This document shows, piece after piece, positions 51,501 to 59,966 of a stretch of 64,000 bases of DNA. The stretch covers positions 186,001-250,000 of the forward strand of contig NZ_JASCRY010000001.1 in the NCBI RefSeq assembly GCF_030010375.1. Reading direction: 5' to 3'. The translations under genes and the position numbers were made by a program. A model generated the notes under the pieces. That model worked only from the letters and a program-made list of their open reading frames with translations. It made no database searches and was not told the DNA's origin. Numbering within the stretch: position 1 is the stretch's first letter; each line of letters opens with the position of its first letter. The stretch is from Flavobacterium yafengii. Lineage in GTDB: Bacteria > Bacteroidota > Bacteroidia > Flavobacteriales > Flavobacteriaceae.

Positions 51501-53048
51501 ATAACGATAGCCACGACCACGGCCTATAGGTGTAGTTTGCTTTTCACCGTCACGCACACAAAGCAAAATATCGTGTGCATTCGAATTCTCCTTGTCTATA
51601 TAAAAGGTATTGTTTGTCGCAATAATTTTGACCTCATGTTTCCTTGCCAATGAAATCAAAGACGCATTCACCCGATTTTCATCTTCCTGATTGTGACGCA
51701 TCACCTCAATGTAGAAATCTTCCTTGAACTCGTTTTTCCACCAGATCAAAGCTTCTTCGGCTTGGTTTTCACCAATGTTTAAAATCTTATTTGGGATTTC
51801 GCCATAAAGATTTCCAGACAAAACAATAATATCTTCTTTGAATTCCTGAATGACTTTCCTGTCGATTCTTGGCACATAATAAAATCCTTCAGTATAAGCT
51901 ATGGAAGACATTTTAGCCAAATTATGATAACCTTTTTTGGTCTTCGCCAAAAGTACTATTTGGTATCCATTATCCTTAACCGACTTGTTTTTATGGTCTT
52001 CACAAACAAAAAATTCACAACCAACTATTGGTTTCATTAGAACTTCGGTAGGTGCTTCACCATTTTCGATTGCCGCTTTATTTTTGGCTTCAGCCGCTTT
52101 ATTATGGTATAAAATATCGCGAACAAAATGAAAAGCACCCATCAAATTCGCATGATCGGTCATGGCAACCGCAGGCATTTTTTGTTGTGCCGCTGCTTTT
52201 ACCAATGCCGCAATACTAATTGTAGACTGCAACACCGAAAACTGCGTATGATTGTGCAAATGCACGAAAGGTGCATCAATAAGTACTTTTTTATTCTCAG
52301 AAAGTTCTTGTCTTGAAACGGCCGGCGCTTGTTTTTCTCCAAACTGCTGACGGATTTTATCCGAAGCTTCCTTGAGATTTATATGTTTTAAACCAATGAG
52401 CTTAATCTCGCTTGGATTCTTACTTTGAAAGTCTTGAAAGTAACTGGCTGGAACATCCAGTTCCTCTTTTGTGAAAACGTCACGACGAATCAACTCCAAG
52501 AAACAACGTGTAGTTGCCTCGACATCGGCAGTAGCGTTGTGTGCTTCACCGAAAGGTTTATTAAAAAGATAAGAGTGCAGTTCCGTTAAAGTAGGCAGTT
52601 TGAATTTACCACCACGACCACCCGGCAATTTCAATAAAGAAGCGGTTACTTCGGTACAGGTATCCAGAATTGGCATGGAACTCATTTGACTTTCAACGCC
52701 CATTCTGTAAAATTCACAACCCATAATATTGATATCAAAACCTAAATTCTGACCTACAATAAATTTGGCTTTGCCTAAAGCTACATTGAATTTTTCTAAA
52801 ACTTCTGCCAACGAAATACCATCGGCCTCCGCCAATTCAGTAGAAATACCGTGAATTCGTTCTGCGTCATACGGAATATTAAAACCTTCGGGCTTCACCA
52901 AATAGTCTTCGTGCTCGATGAGTTTTCCCATATCATCGTGCAACTGCCAAGCGATTTGAATACAACGCGGCCAGTTATCCGTATCTGAAATGGGAGCGCC
53001 CCAACGCTTTGGTAATCCTGTAGTTTCGGTATCGAATATTAAGTACAT
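48504..53048 (-). CDS. dnaE: DNA polymerase III alpha subunit with fused N-terminal DEDDh exonuclease
   Basis: 1,514 residues from ATG 53048. A TTG at 53087 is also possible but the ATG begins exactly at the exonuclease strand MYLIFDTETTGL. Domains in order: DnaQ-like 3'-5' exonuclease (~1-190; DTETTG, then HNATADVEATTR with catalytic Asp and His), PHP domain (HLHNHTQFSVLQ near 255-270), the C-family polymerase palm (PDIDIDFDDEGR near 685, supplying catalytic Asp residues), fingers, helix-hairpin-helix region, OB domain and C-terminal tail. It is the replicative polymerase. In E. coli the exonuclease is a separate DnaQ subunit. Here proofreading seems built into the same chain. Confidence 0.95.
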   Translation of the reverse strand: MYLIFDTETTGLPKRWGAPISDTDNWPRCIQIAWQLHDDMGKLIEHEDYLVKPEGFNIPYDAERIHGISTELAEADGISLAEVLEKFNVALGKAKFIVGQNLGFDINIMGCEFYRMGVESQMSSMPILDTCTEVTASLLKLPGGRGGKFKLPTLTELHSYLFNKPFGEAHNATADVEATTRCFLELIRRDVFTKEELDVPASYFQDFQSKNPSEIKLIGLKHINLKEASDKIRQQFGEKQAPAVSRQELSENKKVLIDAPFVHLHNHTQFSVLQSTISIAALVKAAAQQKMPAVAMTDHANLMGAFHFVRDILYHNKAAEAKNKAAIENGEAPTEVLMKPIVGCEFFVCEDHKNKSVKDNGYQIVLLAKTKKGYHNLAKMSSIAYTEGFYYVPRIDRKVIQEFKEDIIVLSGNLYGEIPNKILNIGENQAEEALIWWKNEFKEDFYIEVMRHNQEDENRVNASLISLARKHEVKIIATNNTFYIDKENSNAHDILLCVRDGEKQTTPIGRGRGYRYGLPNQEYYFKTGEEMKQLFANLPEAISNISEIVDKIEIFDLAREVLLPKFEIPVEFNNFEDAVDGGVRGENAYLRHLTFEGARRRYPVITEEIQERLDFELLTISNSGYPGYFLIVQDLIAEARSMGVSVGPGRGSAAGSVVAYCLKITNIDPLMYNLLFERFLNPDRVSLPDIDIDFDDEGRSSVMDYVIRKYGSKQVAQIITYGKMATKSAIRDTARVLDLPLFEADKIAKLIPGMMPSKWNLARFLSEKEDIIKKAVRPEEYDKIKELIGLANESDLGGETIQQAKVLEGNLRNTGIHACGVIITPSDITNFVPVATAKDSDLYVTQFDNSVVESAGLLKMDFLGLKTLTLIKDTVKLVKYRTGIDLDPDTFPIDDLKTYELFQRGETVGIFQYESPGMQKYMKELKPTVFPDLIAMNALYRPGPIAYIPSFVKRKNGEEEIIYDLEACEELLKDTYGITVYQEQVMLLSQKLADFSKGDADVLRKAMGKKQKDVLDKMKPKFISQAAAKGHAEDKLEKIWKDWEAFAEYAFNKSHSTCYAWIAYQTAFLKANYPAEYMAAVLSNNMSDIKQVSFFMEECKRMGLQVLGPDVNESFYKFTVNDDYAVRFGMGAVKGVGSGAVATIVENRKDGRYKSIFDLTKRIDLRAANKKALENLVLAGGFDSFLGTTRAQYFHDDGDGITFYEKAIRYGSKFQENENSSQVSLFGESSDVQIAEPIVPPCEDWSTMEKLAKEKEVVGIYISGHPLDDYKFEMKHFCNAKLEALKNMELHVSKNLAFGGIINNVQHRVAKNGKGWGMFTLEGYDESYEFRIFGEEYLRFRHFFIQNNFTFMKVLVKEGWTDRDTGKKGEPRLQFVEVKQLQDVLETFARKLVVLLNIKDLETDFIHKLSHLFQDNKGDNTVSFEIMELEKTKRLVAIASVEIENEEVAFVDGNEDSEMETLEIPETNTEAKVEEVEEIKVVTKLTMPSRKLKIKISNELLVELEKMQINFKLN

Positions 53049-53622
53049 ATCTGGATTTGAAGTGTTTGTGATTTTAAAAAATCGCAAAAAATGAATTTCA
53101 AATTTAGTTTTTTTTGAGTAGAATAGAAGTTAAGTTATCAACAAAAAACAAATTTATTTTCCAGAACTATTCTCCTATTAAAACTACAATCACTTTCAAC
53201 AAATCACCTTGATATTCCCTTGTTAAAAAGATAAAAAGAGTCCGTATTGATTTTTTGGATGTCGTAGTATTTCATCAAAAAAAAATACTGAAATACGGCT
53301 AAAAAATATGCATTTTACTAATAAAATCAAACTAAAAAACAGCCTCAATAAAAATCAAATAGCGAATTTAAAATTAAAAAAAAGTTGATTTTAATTCCAT
53401 TTTATTAAATATTCACAAACATAACAGCTTTTTATAAGTAAATTTTATCAATTTGATAAATATCAAAAACCTCCAAAAATTAATTTTTTATTGTATCTAA
53501 ATAAAAAACTACACTACTAAAAAAGAAGCTTAAAAGATAAAAACCAGCAAAGAAATACCCTAATCTGATTTTGGGTATCGTATATAATGAAATATTAAAA
53601 AATAAAGACTTGATTCTTTTTT

Positions 53623-53630
53623 TAGTTTTG
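53623..53630 (+). promoter_or_regulatory. -7 element TAGTTTTG of the leu operon
   Basis: TAGTTTTG fits TAnnTTTG and lies 61 bases before the leuC start. No TTG stands at the expected -33 position. Confidence 0.5.
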
Positions 53631-53648
53631 CCTTCATTGTTATCATCT

Positions 53649-53663
53649 TAGCCAACTTGGCTA
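53649..53663. promoter_or_regulatory. Perfect palindrome TAGCCAA-C-TTGGCTA in the leuC leader
   Basis: A 7-bp perfect inverted repeat with a 1-base centre lies 18 bases after the -7 element and 28 bases before leuC. The symmetry and position are like an operator for a dimeric regulator. No regulator gene is adjacent, so the factor is unknown. Confidence 0.5.
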
Positions 53664-53691
53664 TAAAAAAATACATTAAAAACATATTAAA

Positions 53692-55086
53692 ATGAGTACT
53701 ACATTATTTGACAAAGTATGGGATTCGCACGTGGTGCGTAAAATTGAAGATGGACCAGACGTGTTTTTTATTGACCGTCATTTCATCCATGAAGTTACTA
53801 GTCCTGTAGCTTTTTTAGGTTTAAAAGAAAGAGGAATTTCAGTTTTATATCCAGAGCGCACTTTTGCTACTGCGGATCACAACACGCCAACTATAAATCA
53901 ACATTTACCAGTTCAAGATGCATTATCTGCCAATCAACTTAAGGCATTAGAAGACAACGCAGCAGAATATGGTATTTCGCATTGGGGATTAGGTCACCAA
54001 AAAAACGGAATTGTGCACGTAGTAGGTCCTGAAAACGGAATTACTTTACCGGGTGCCACTATTGTTTGTGGAGATTCGCATACTTCTACGCATGGTGCTT
54101 TTGGAGCTATTGCTTTTGGTATCGGAACTTCTGAGGTTGAAATGGTTATGGCTACTCAATGTATCATGCAACCGAAACCAAAGAAAATGCGTATCAACGT
54201 AAATGGTGAATTGAGCAAAGGTGTTGGTCCAAAAGACGTTGCACTTTATATCATTGCACAATTAACTACTTCTGGAGGTACAGGATATTTCGCAGAATAT
54301 GCAGGAGATGTTTTTGAAAACATGTCTATGGAAGGTCGTATGACTGTTTGTAACTTGAGTATCGAAATGGGTGCTCGTGGTGGTATGATTGCTCCGGATC
54401 AAAAAACATTTGATTTCTTAGAAGGAAGATTATACGCTCCAAAAGGTGAAGCTTGGACAAAAGCAGTTGAATATTGGAAAACCTTAAAAACTGATGCTGA
54501 TGCAATTTTTGATGCAGAATTAAACATCAATGCTGCAGATATTGAACCAATGATTACGTATGGTACGAACCCTGGAATGGGAATTGGTATCTCAAAAAAT
54601 ATTCCAAGCGCTAACCAAGTAGAAGGTGGCCCCGAAACATATAAAAAATCTTTAGCCTATATGGGTTTTGAAGAAAACGACGTAATGATTGGTAAACCAA
54701 TTGATTTTGTTTTCTTGGGAAGTTGCACCAATGGTAGAATTGAAGATTTCAGAGCTTTTACAGAAATTGTAAAAGGGAGAAAAAAAGCAGATAATGTTAC
54801 GGCTTGGTTAGTTCCAGGTTCTCACGTAGTAGAAGCTCAGATTAAAGAAGAAGGGCTTTTAGACATTCTTACTGAAGCTGGTTTTGTATTACGTCAGCCA
54901 GGTTGTTCCGCTTGTTTAGCGATGAATGATGACAAAGTACCTGCAGGAAAATATGCGGTAAGTACTTCAAACAGAAACTTCGAAGGTCGCCAAGGTCCTG
55001 GTTCAAGAACATTATTGGCAAGTCCAATTATGGCCGCTGCGGCTGCAGTTACTGGAAAACTAACAGATCCTAGAGATTTGTTTTAA
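53692..55086 (+). CDS. leuC: 3-isopropylmalate dehydratase large subunit
   Basis: 464 residues. The iron-sulfur cluster ligands are seen in FLGSCTNGR (Cys near 344) and [11 protein letters not shown] (two Cys near 404 and 407). Substrate and family motifs such as [21 protein letters not shown] (quoted in part as [13 protein letters not shown]) are complete. With LeuD it isomerises 2-isopropylmalate to 3-isopropylmalate in leucine synthesis. It is first in a leuC-leuD-leuA-like-leuB series and probably shares the transcript that starts near 53,636. Confidence 0.97.
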   Translation: MSTTLFDKVWDSHVVRKIEDGPDVFFIDRHFIHEVTSPVAFLGLKERGISVLYPERTFATADHNTPTINQHLPVQDALSANQLKALEDNAAEYGISHWGLGHQKNGIVHVVGPENGITLPGATIVCGDSHTSTHGAFGAIAFGIGTSEVEMVMATQCIMQPKPKKMRINVNGELSKGVGPKDVALYIIAQLTTSGGTGYFAEYAGDVFENMSMEGRMTVCNLSIEMGARGGMIAPDQKTFDFLEGRLYAPKGEAWTKAVEYWKTLKTDADAIFDAELNINAADIEPMITYGTNPGMGIGISKNIPSANQVEGGPETYKKSLAYMGFEENDVMIGKPIDFVFLGSCTNGRIEDFRAFTEIVKGRKKADNVTAWLVPGSHVVEAQIKEEGLLDILTEAGFVLRQPGCSACLAMNDDKVPAGKYAVSTSNRNFEGRQGPGSRTLLASPIMAAAAAVTGKLTDPRDLF

Positions 55087-55106
55087 AAGATTTCAGAATG
55101 TAGAGT

Positions 55107-55235
55107 AACGATTTTTGATTTCAGATTTCGTTAAAATCGACACAGCATTCAGTTTAAATTATAGAATATAAAATAATATTAGTTAGCGTTTACGATTCCA
55201 TTTTCCTTGAGGTAAATCTAAAATCATAAATCGTT
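55107..55235. repeat. Inverted copies of a 22-bp intergenic repeat between leuC and leuD
   Basis: AACGATTTTTGATTTCAGAT plus TT at 55107-55128 recurs inverted at 55214-55235 with two changes. A third copy, inverted with one change, is at 61165-61186. Confidence 0.7.
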
Positions 55236-55255
55236 AATCATAAATAAAAAATAAA

Positions 55256-55852
55256 ATGGCATACGATAAATTTAATATCCTTACCAGTAGCGCAGTGCCG
55301 TTACCTATAGAAAATGTAGATACCGATCAAATCATTCCAGCACGTTTCTTGAAAGCGACCGAACGTGTTGGTTTTGGAGACAATCTTTTCAGAGACTGGA
55401 GATACAATGGAGATGGTACTCCAAAAGCAGATTTCGTATTGAATGACGCAACTTACAGTGGAAAAATATTAGTAGGCGGAAAAAACTTTGGTTCAGGTTC
55501 TTCTAGGGAACACGCGGCTTGGGCCGTTTACGATTACGGATTTCGTGCAGTTGTGTCTAGTTTTTTTGCAGACATCTTTAAAGGAAATTGCTTAAACATT
55601 GGTGTTTTACCAGTACAAGTGAGTCCTGAATTTGCAGAAACTATTTTCAAGGCTATTGAAGCTGATCCAAAAACAGAATTGGAAATAAATCTTCCGGAAC
55701 AAACCATTACATTAAAAGCAACTGGTCAAAAAGAATCTTTTGATATTTCCGGATACAAAAAAGACAATATGGTTAACGGTTTTGATGATATTGATTATTT
55801 ACAAAACATCAAAGAAGAAATTGTTGGGTTTGCCAATAAACTTCCTTACTAG
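55256..55852 (+). CDS. leuD: 3-isopropylmalate dehydratase small subunit
   Basis: 198 residues. VDTDQIIPARFLKATERVGFG, then GKNFGSGSSREHAAWAVYDYG (quoted in part) are the signature of the LeuD swivel subunit. It forms a complex with LeuC. The length is normal. It is 169 bases downstream of leuC, unusually wide, because the gap holds a repeat. Confidence 0.96.
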   Translation: MAYDKFNILTSSAVPLPIENVDTDQIIPARFLKATERVGFGDNLFRDWRYNGDGTPKADFVLNDATYSGKILVGGKNFGSGSSREHAAWAVYDYGFRAVVSSFFADIFKGNCLNIGVLPVQVSPEFAETIFKAIEADPKTELEINLPEQTITLKATGQKESFDISGYKKDNMVNGFDDIDYLQNIKEEIVGFANKLPY

Positions 55853-55987
55853 AAACTAACAATAAAAATGCAGTTATCTCAAGCTCAATAGTATTGTTAA
55901 GCCAGATAACTGCTTTACCTTTTATAAAACACATCGGCAAGATTTCAAATTACCGAAGTCAAAACCACTTTTAGCATCAAATTTATA

Positions 55988-57514
55988 ATGAAAAAAAGAA
56001 AAATTGAAATAATGGATACGACGCTCCGTGATGGTGAACAAACCTCGGGAGTATCATTTTCTGCTGCAGAAAAACTAACCATTGCGCAATTATTGCTGGA
56101 AGAATTAAATATTGATAGAATCGAAATTGCTTCAGCACGTGTAAGTGAAGGTGAGTTTCAAGGTGTAAAAGGGATTATGGCTTGGGCTAATGAGAAAGAA
56201 TATTCTAACCGAATCGAAGTCTTAACCTTTGTTGATGGTGGACTTTCAATAGATTGGATGAAAAAAACGGGAGCTAAAGTTCAAAATTTACTAACCAAAG
56301 GATCTCTCAACCATTTAACGCATCAGTTAAAGAAAACGCCCGAACAACATTTTACCGAAATTGCTCAAGCCATTACTTTGGCTAAGGAAAATAATATTGA
56401 AACAAATGTTTATCTTGAAGACTGGAGTAACGGAATGCGCAATTCACCTGAATATGTGTTTCAATATTTAGATTTTCTGACCAAACAACCTATAAAAAGA
56501 GTATTACTACCGGACACTTTAGGCGTTTTGATCCCTTCAGAAACTTTTGAATTTATTTCGGAAATTATAGCAAGATACCCTGATACTCATTTTGATTTTC
56601 ATGCCCATAATGACTATGATTTAAGTATCGCTAATGTAATGGAAGCTGTAAAAGCAGGAATACAAGGACTTCACGTAACCGTAAACGGAATGGGAGAACG
56701 CGCCGGAAATGCACCACTTGAAAGTACTGTTGCTGTAATAAATGACTTCTTTCCGCAAATAGAAATCGGTGTAAAAGAATCATCATTATACTCCGTAAGT
56801 AAATTAGTGGAGACTTTTACCGGTTATAGAATTCCTGCTAACAAACCTATCGTTGGCGACAATGTGTTTACGCAAACTGCCGGTATTCACGCTGATGGAG
56901 ACAATAAAAACAATTTGTATTTTAATGATTTGCTTCCAGAACGTTTTGGAAGAAAACGAAAATACGCCTTAGGAAAAACATCCGGCAAGGCCAATATCGA
57001 AAAAAATCTTCAGGAATTAGGATTAAAATTAAATCAAGAAGATCTAAAATTAGTTACGCAGCGAATCATTGAGTTAGGCGACAAAAAAGAGACAGTCACC
57101 AAAGAAGACTTACCTTATATTATCTCTGATGTTTTAGACAGCCAGTCTTATCAAGAAAAAGTTGTTGTTGAATCATATATATTGTCTCACGCCAAAGGAT
57201 TACGCCCATCGACCACTTTATCTCTAAAAATAGATGGGGAAGTCATTGAAGAGCATGCACAAGGCGACGGTCAATTTGATGCTTTTATGAATGCTTTGGC
57301 AAAAATATATAAAAGCAAAAATTTAGAATTGCCTAAATTAATCGATTATGCCGTACGAATCCCACCAGGAAGTAGTTCTGATGCTTTATGTGAAACCATA
57401 ATTACCTGGACAAATAATGGAAAAGAATTCAAAACCAGGGGACTGGATTCAGACCAAACAGTTGCCGCAATTATAGCAACCCAGAAAATGTTGAATGTGG
57501 TTGCAGCCCAATAA
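55988..57514 (+). CDS. 2-isopropylmalate synthase family protein (LeuA/CimA-type) with LeuA-dimer regulatory domain
   Basis: 508 residues. The DRE-TIM metallolyase start IMDTTLRDGEQTSGVSFSAAEK is complete, with the metal motif FDFHAHNDYDLS (His-x-His) and GMGERAGNA. The C-terminal part (~380-508) is a LeuA allosteric regulatory domain. It could be 2-isopropylmalate synthase or (R)-citramalate synthase. Acyl-CoA specificity cannot be read with certainty here. Its location between leuD and leuB favours leucine synthesis, but the divergence of IEIASARVSEGEFQ (quoted in part) from classical LeuA leaves citramalate synthase open. Confidence 0.85.
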   Translation: MKKRKIEIMDTTLRDGEQTSGVSFSAAEKLTIAQLLLEELNIDRIEIASARVSEGEFQGVKGIMAWANEKEYSNRIEVLTFVDGGLSIDWMKKTGAKVQNLLTKGSLNHLTHQLKKTPEQHFTEIAQAITLAKENNIETNVYLEDWSNGMRNSPEYVFQYLDFLTKQPIKRVLLPDTLGVLIPSETFEFISEIIARYPDTHFDFHAHNDYDLSIANVMEAVKAGIQGLHVTVNGMGERAGNAPLESTVAVINDFFPQIEIGVKESSLYSVSKLVETFTGYRIPANKPIVGDNVFTQTAGIHADGDNKNNLYFNDLLPERFGRKRKYALGKTSGKANIEKNLQELGLKLNQEDLKLVTQRIIELGDKKETVTKEDLPYIISDVLDSQSYQEKVVVESYILSHAKGLRPSTTLSLKIDGEVIEEHAQGDGQFDAFMNALAKIYKSKNLELPKLIDYAVRIPPGSSSDALCETIITWTNNGKEFKTRGLDSDQTVAAIIATQKMLNVVAAQ

Positions 57515-57547
57515 CAAATAGAAATACATTAATATAAAATAGACCTA

Positions 57548-58609
57548 ATGAAATTTAACATAGCCCTTTTAGCCGGAGACGGAATTGGACCAGAAGTAAT
57601 CAATGAAGCTGTAAAAGTTTCGGATGCTATAGCAAAAAAATTTAACCACGAAATCAATTGGACTCCAGCTCTTACAGGAGCTTGTGCTATTGATGCTGTT
57701 GGAGTTCCTTATCCTGATGAAACGCATGAAATTTGCATGGCTGCAGATGCAGTTCTTTTTGGAGCCATTGGGCACCCAAAATACGATAACGACCCAAGTG
57801 CTCCTGTAAGACCGGAACAAGGTTTATTATTGATGCGTAAAAAATTAGGGTTGTTTGCAAATGTACGTCCAACATTTACTTTCCCATCTTTGATTGACAA
57901 TTCTCCTTTGAAAAGAGAACGCATCGAAGGAACTGATTTGGTTTTCTTGAGAGAACTTACTGGAGGAATCTATTTTGGAGAAAAAGGAAGAAAAGACGAT
58001 GGCGAAACTGCATTTGACACCTGTACTTATACCAGACCTGAAGTACAGCGTTTAGCCAAAAAAGGTTTTGAATTGGCGATGACCCGAACTAAAAAACTAT
58101 GTTGTGTGGACAAGGCCAATGTAATGGAAACTTCACGATTGTGGAGAGAAACTGTACAAGCTATGGAAAAAGACTATCCTGAAGTAACAGTAAGTTATGA
58201 ATTTGTTGATGCGGTTGCCATGCGTTTGGTACAATGGCCGAATTCATATGACGTCTTGATTACTGAAAACTTATTTGGAGACATCTTAACGGATGAAGCT
58301 TCTGTAATATCAGGTTCTATGGGATTAATGCCATCTGCATCTGTAGGAGAACACACTTCATTGTACGAACCTATTCACGGGTCGTATCCACAAGCTACAG
58401 GATTAAATATTGCTAATCCATTAGCGACGGTTTTATCTGCTGCGATGATGTTTGAAGATGCTTTTGGATTAAAAGAAGAAGCAGAAGCTATTAGAGCAGT
58501 AGTTAACAAATCATTGGAACAAGGAATTGTAACAGAGGATTTAGCTGGAAAAGATGCAAAAGCGTATAAAACTAGTGAAGTTGGCGACTGGTTAGTTGCT
58601 AATCTATAA
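57548..58609 (+). CDS. leuB: 3-isopropylmalate dehydrogenase
   Basis: 353 residues. N-terminal LLAGDGIGPEVINEAVKV, DKANVMETSRLWRE, NLFGDILTDEASVISGSMGL and EPIHGSYPQATG (quoted in parts) are the LeuB metal, NAD and substrate motifs. It oxidatively decarboxylates 3-isopropylmalate to 2-oxoisocaproate. It is last in the leu operon, 33 bases after the LeuA-like gene, with a bidirectional terminator about 100 bases downstream. Confidence 0.97.
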   Translation: MKFNIALLAGDGIGPEVINEAVKVSDAIAKKFNHEINWTPALTGACAIDAVGVPYPDETHEICMAADAVLFGAIGHPKYDNDPSAPVRPEQGLLLMRKKLGLFANVRPTFTFPSLIDNSPLKRERIEGTDLVFLRELTGGIYFGEKGRKDDGETAFDTCTYTRPEVQRLAKKGFELAMTRTKKLCCVDKANVMETSRLWRETVQAMEKDYPEVTVSYEFVDAVAMRLVQWPNSYDVLITENLFGDILTDEASVISGSMGLMPSASVGEHTSLYEPIHGSYPQATGLNIANPLATVLSAAMMFEDAFGLKEEAEAIRAVVNKSLEQGIVTEDLAGKDAKAYKTSEVGDWLVANL

Positions 58610-58710
58610 AGTTTCTTTTGTTTAAAAATTGAGTAATAGCTAAGATTACAACCTGAAAAACAACACTCACTTTTAGCTTTTACTCAGCTTTAAACAAAAT
58701 AATAAGCAAC

Positions 58711-58744
58711 AAAAAAGGTGTCAATAAATTGACACCTTTTTTTA
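58711..58744. terminator. Bidirectional terminator between leuB and RRM gene
   Basis: A perfect 15-bp stem AAAAAAGGTGTCAAT/ATTGACACCTTTTTT with a 2-base loop lies between convergent genes. Confidence 0.9.
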
Positions 58745-58761
58745 TATTGTAGAAAAAAATA

Positions 58762-59124
58762 TTAATATCCTCCTCTGTTTCCACCACCACGGTTATCTCC
58801 ACCACGGCTGTTTCCACCACCATAACCACCGCGTGAATCTCCACCACGACTGTTATTGTTAAAACTTCTTCTTTCACCTTCTGGTTTAGGCTCAGATTTG
58901 TTTACTACAATTGCACGTCCTTGAACAGTAGCTCCGTTCAATTCATCAATTGCTTTTTGAGCTTCGTCATCATTTGGCATCTCAACAAAACCAAATCCTT
59001 TACTTCTTCCAGTAAATTTATCAGTAATAATTTTAACTGAATCAACTGCTCCGTAAGCCTCGAAAGACTCTCTTAAATCTGCTTCCTCAATACTGAATGG
59101 AAGGCTTCCAACAAAAATATTCAT
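58762..59124 (-). CDS. Single-RRM RNA-binding protein with RGG-like tail
   Basis: 120 residues. RNP2 is IFVGSL (3-8) and RNP1 is KGFGFVEM (42-49), with the usual beta-alpha-beta-beta-alpha-beta spacing (~1-78). After it comes a Gly/Arg/Asn-rich tail with several RGG and GGN units (~88-120). Small RRM proteins of this kind are common in Bacteroidetes and cyanobacteria and are linked to cold response or RNA chaperoning. No target is known here. Confidence 0.93.
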   Translation of the reverse strand: MNIFVGSLPFSIEEADLRESFEAYGAVDSVKIITDKFTGRSKGFGFVEMPNDDEAQKAIDELNGATVQGRAIVVNKSEPKPEGERRSFNNNSRGGDSRGGYGGGNSRGGDNRGGGNRGGY

Positions 59125-59147
59125 ATGTACTTATTTAAATAATAGAA

Positions 59148-59155
59148 CAAATGTA
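59148..59155 (-). promoter_or_regulatory. -7 element TACATTTG of the RRM gene
   Basis: TACATTTG on the minus strand fits TAnnTTTG, 23 bases upstream of the start codon. No TTG is visible at the -33 position. Confidence 0.5.
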
Positions 59156-59279
59156 CTCTAATTTTTTTCTAATCTACTATATATTAGCTTATTTATGTTT
59201 TTATTTTAATTTCAAAAAAAGAAAACGAACATCCTAAAGCAAATGCTCAAAGTGTTTTAAGAAACCAACTCCTCGTAGA

Positions 59280-59765
59280 TTACTGAACAAGAGAACGAAC
59301 TACAGGAACCTTATAAAAAACTCCGTGCTGAAAATTAACAACCTGGCTGGCTAACGAGTTACTATTTGTATTTTCAGCATTAAACTTAAAAGTACCAGTG
59401 ATGGTATTATTAACAGCGTCATATTCGGTTATTACAATTTGCCCCTCTCCTATCCCAAAACCTGTAGAAAAAGTAACCAAACCATTTGTAGCATCAGTGA
59501 CTGTATAAATCGCTTTTTTGGACTCACTGGTTCCTAAAAAATAAGTTTGAGCAGTTGTAGATGTAGTTTTTAAGGATAGTGTTTCATTTGCTGTAAAGGA
59601 TTCTATGAGCAAAGACCCATCAGCCGCTAGTGTTGCTCTAGATTGCACCCCTCTCCAAAACACATTATCCTTCATGCCTTGTAGTGAAGGATTATTAAAA
59701 CTAATATCTTCTTCACAAGAGATTAAAGAAAAAAGCACGACAATAAACAAAAAATATTTTTTCAT
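59280..59765 (-). CDS. Lipoprotein of unknown function (DUF6252-like)
   Basis: 161 residues from ATG 59765 (MKKYFLFIVVLFSLISCEED). A start three codons earlier at 59774 is also possible. The lipobox is LISC with Cys near residue 17. The mature part is beta-rich, with FNNPSLQGMKDNVFWRGVQSRA and TGTFKFNAENT (first quoted in part), which resembles DUF6252 lipoproteins in Flavobacteria. That family call is tentative. No function is known. It has no obvious operon partner. Confidence 0.7.
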   Translation of the reverse strand: MKKYFLFIVVLFSLISCEEDISFNNPSLQGMKDNVFWRGVQSRATLAADGSLLIESFTANETLSLKTTSTTAQTYFLGTSESKKAIYTVTDATNGLVTFSTGFGIGEGQIVITEYDAVNNTITGTFKFNAENTNSNSLASQVVNFQHGVFYKVPVVRSLVQ

Positions 59766-59909
59766 AAAATGCATCTTTTAGAGAAACAAAAGTATGACAT
59801 TAGACCTTAAAAAAATAAAATTGTACTGAAAAATAAAAACAATAGCCATACCTAAAACAGTATCATTCATTAAAATACCAATCGAATTAGTATTTATCGA
59901 TAAAAAATG

Positions 59910-59917
59910 TATCTTTG
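59910..59917 (+). promoter_or_regulatory. -7 element TATCTTTG of rpsP
   Basis: TATCTTTG fits TAnnTTTG, 49 bases before the rpsP start. The -33 element is not obvious. Confidence 0.6.
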
Positions 59918-59966
59918 CACCCTTAATTAATCGAGGTCGAGTACCTCAAAATTTAATCACAAGATT

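Larger units (their letters stand above)
53049..53691. other. Long AT-rich intergenic region between dnaE and leuC
   Basis: No gene is seen in these 643 bases between divergent genes. The middle (53,100-53,540) is AT rich without clear motifs. The right end contains a hairpin ATACCC/GGGTAT (about 53556-53579), a -7 element and a palindrome, described separately. Confidence 0.5.

Noticed and set aside
58680-58877. Minus-strand Val/Glu-rich frame over the RRM tail
   Set aside because: It is an out-of-frame reading of the Gly-rich repeat in the RRM gene.
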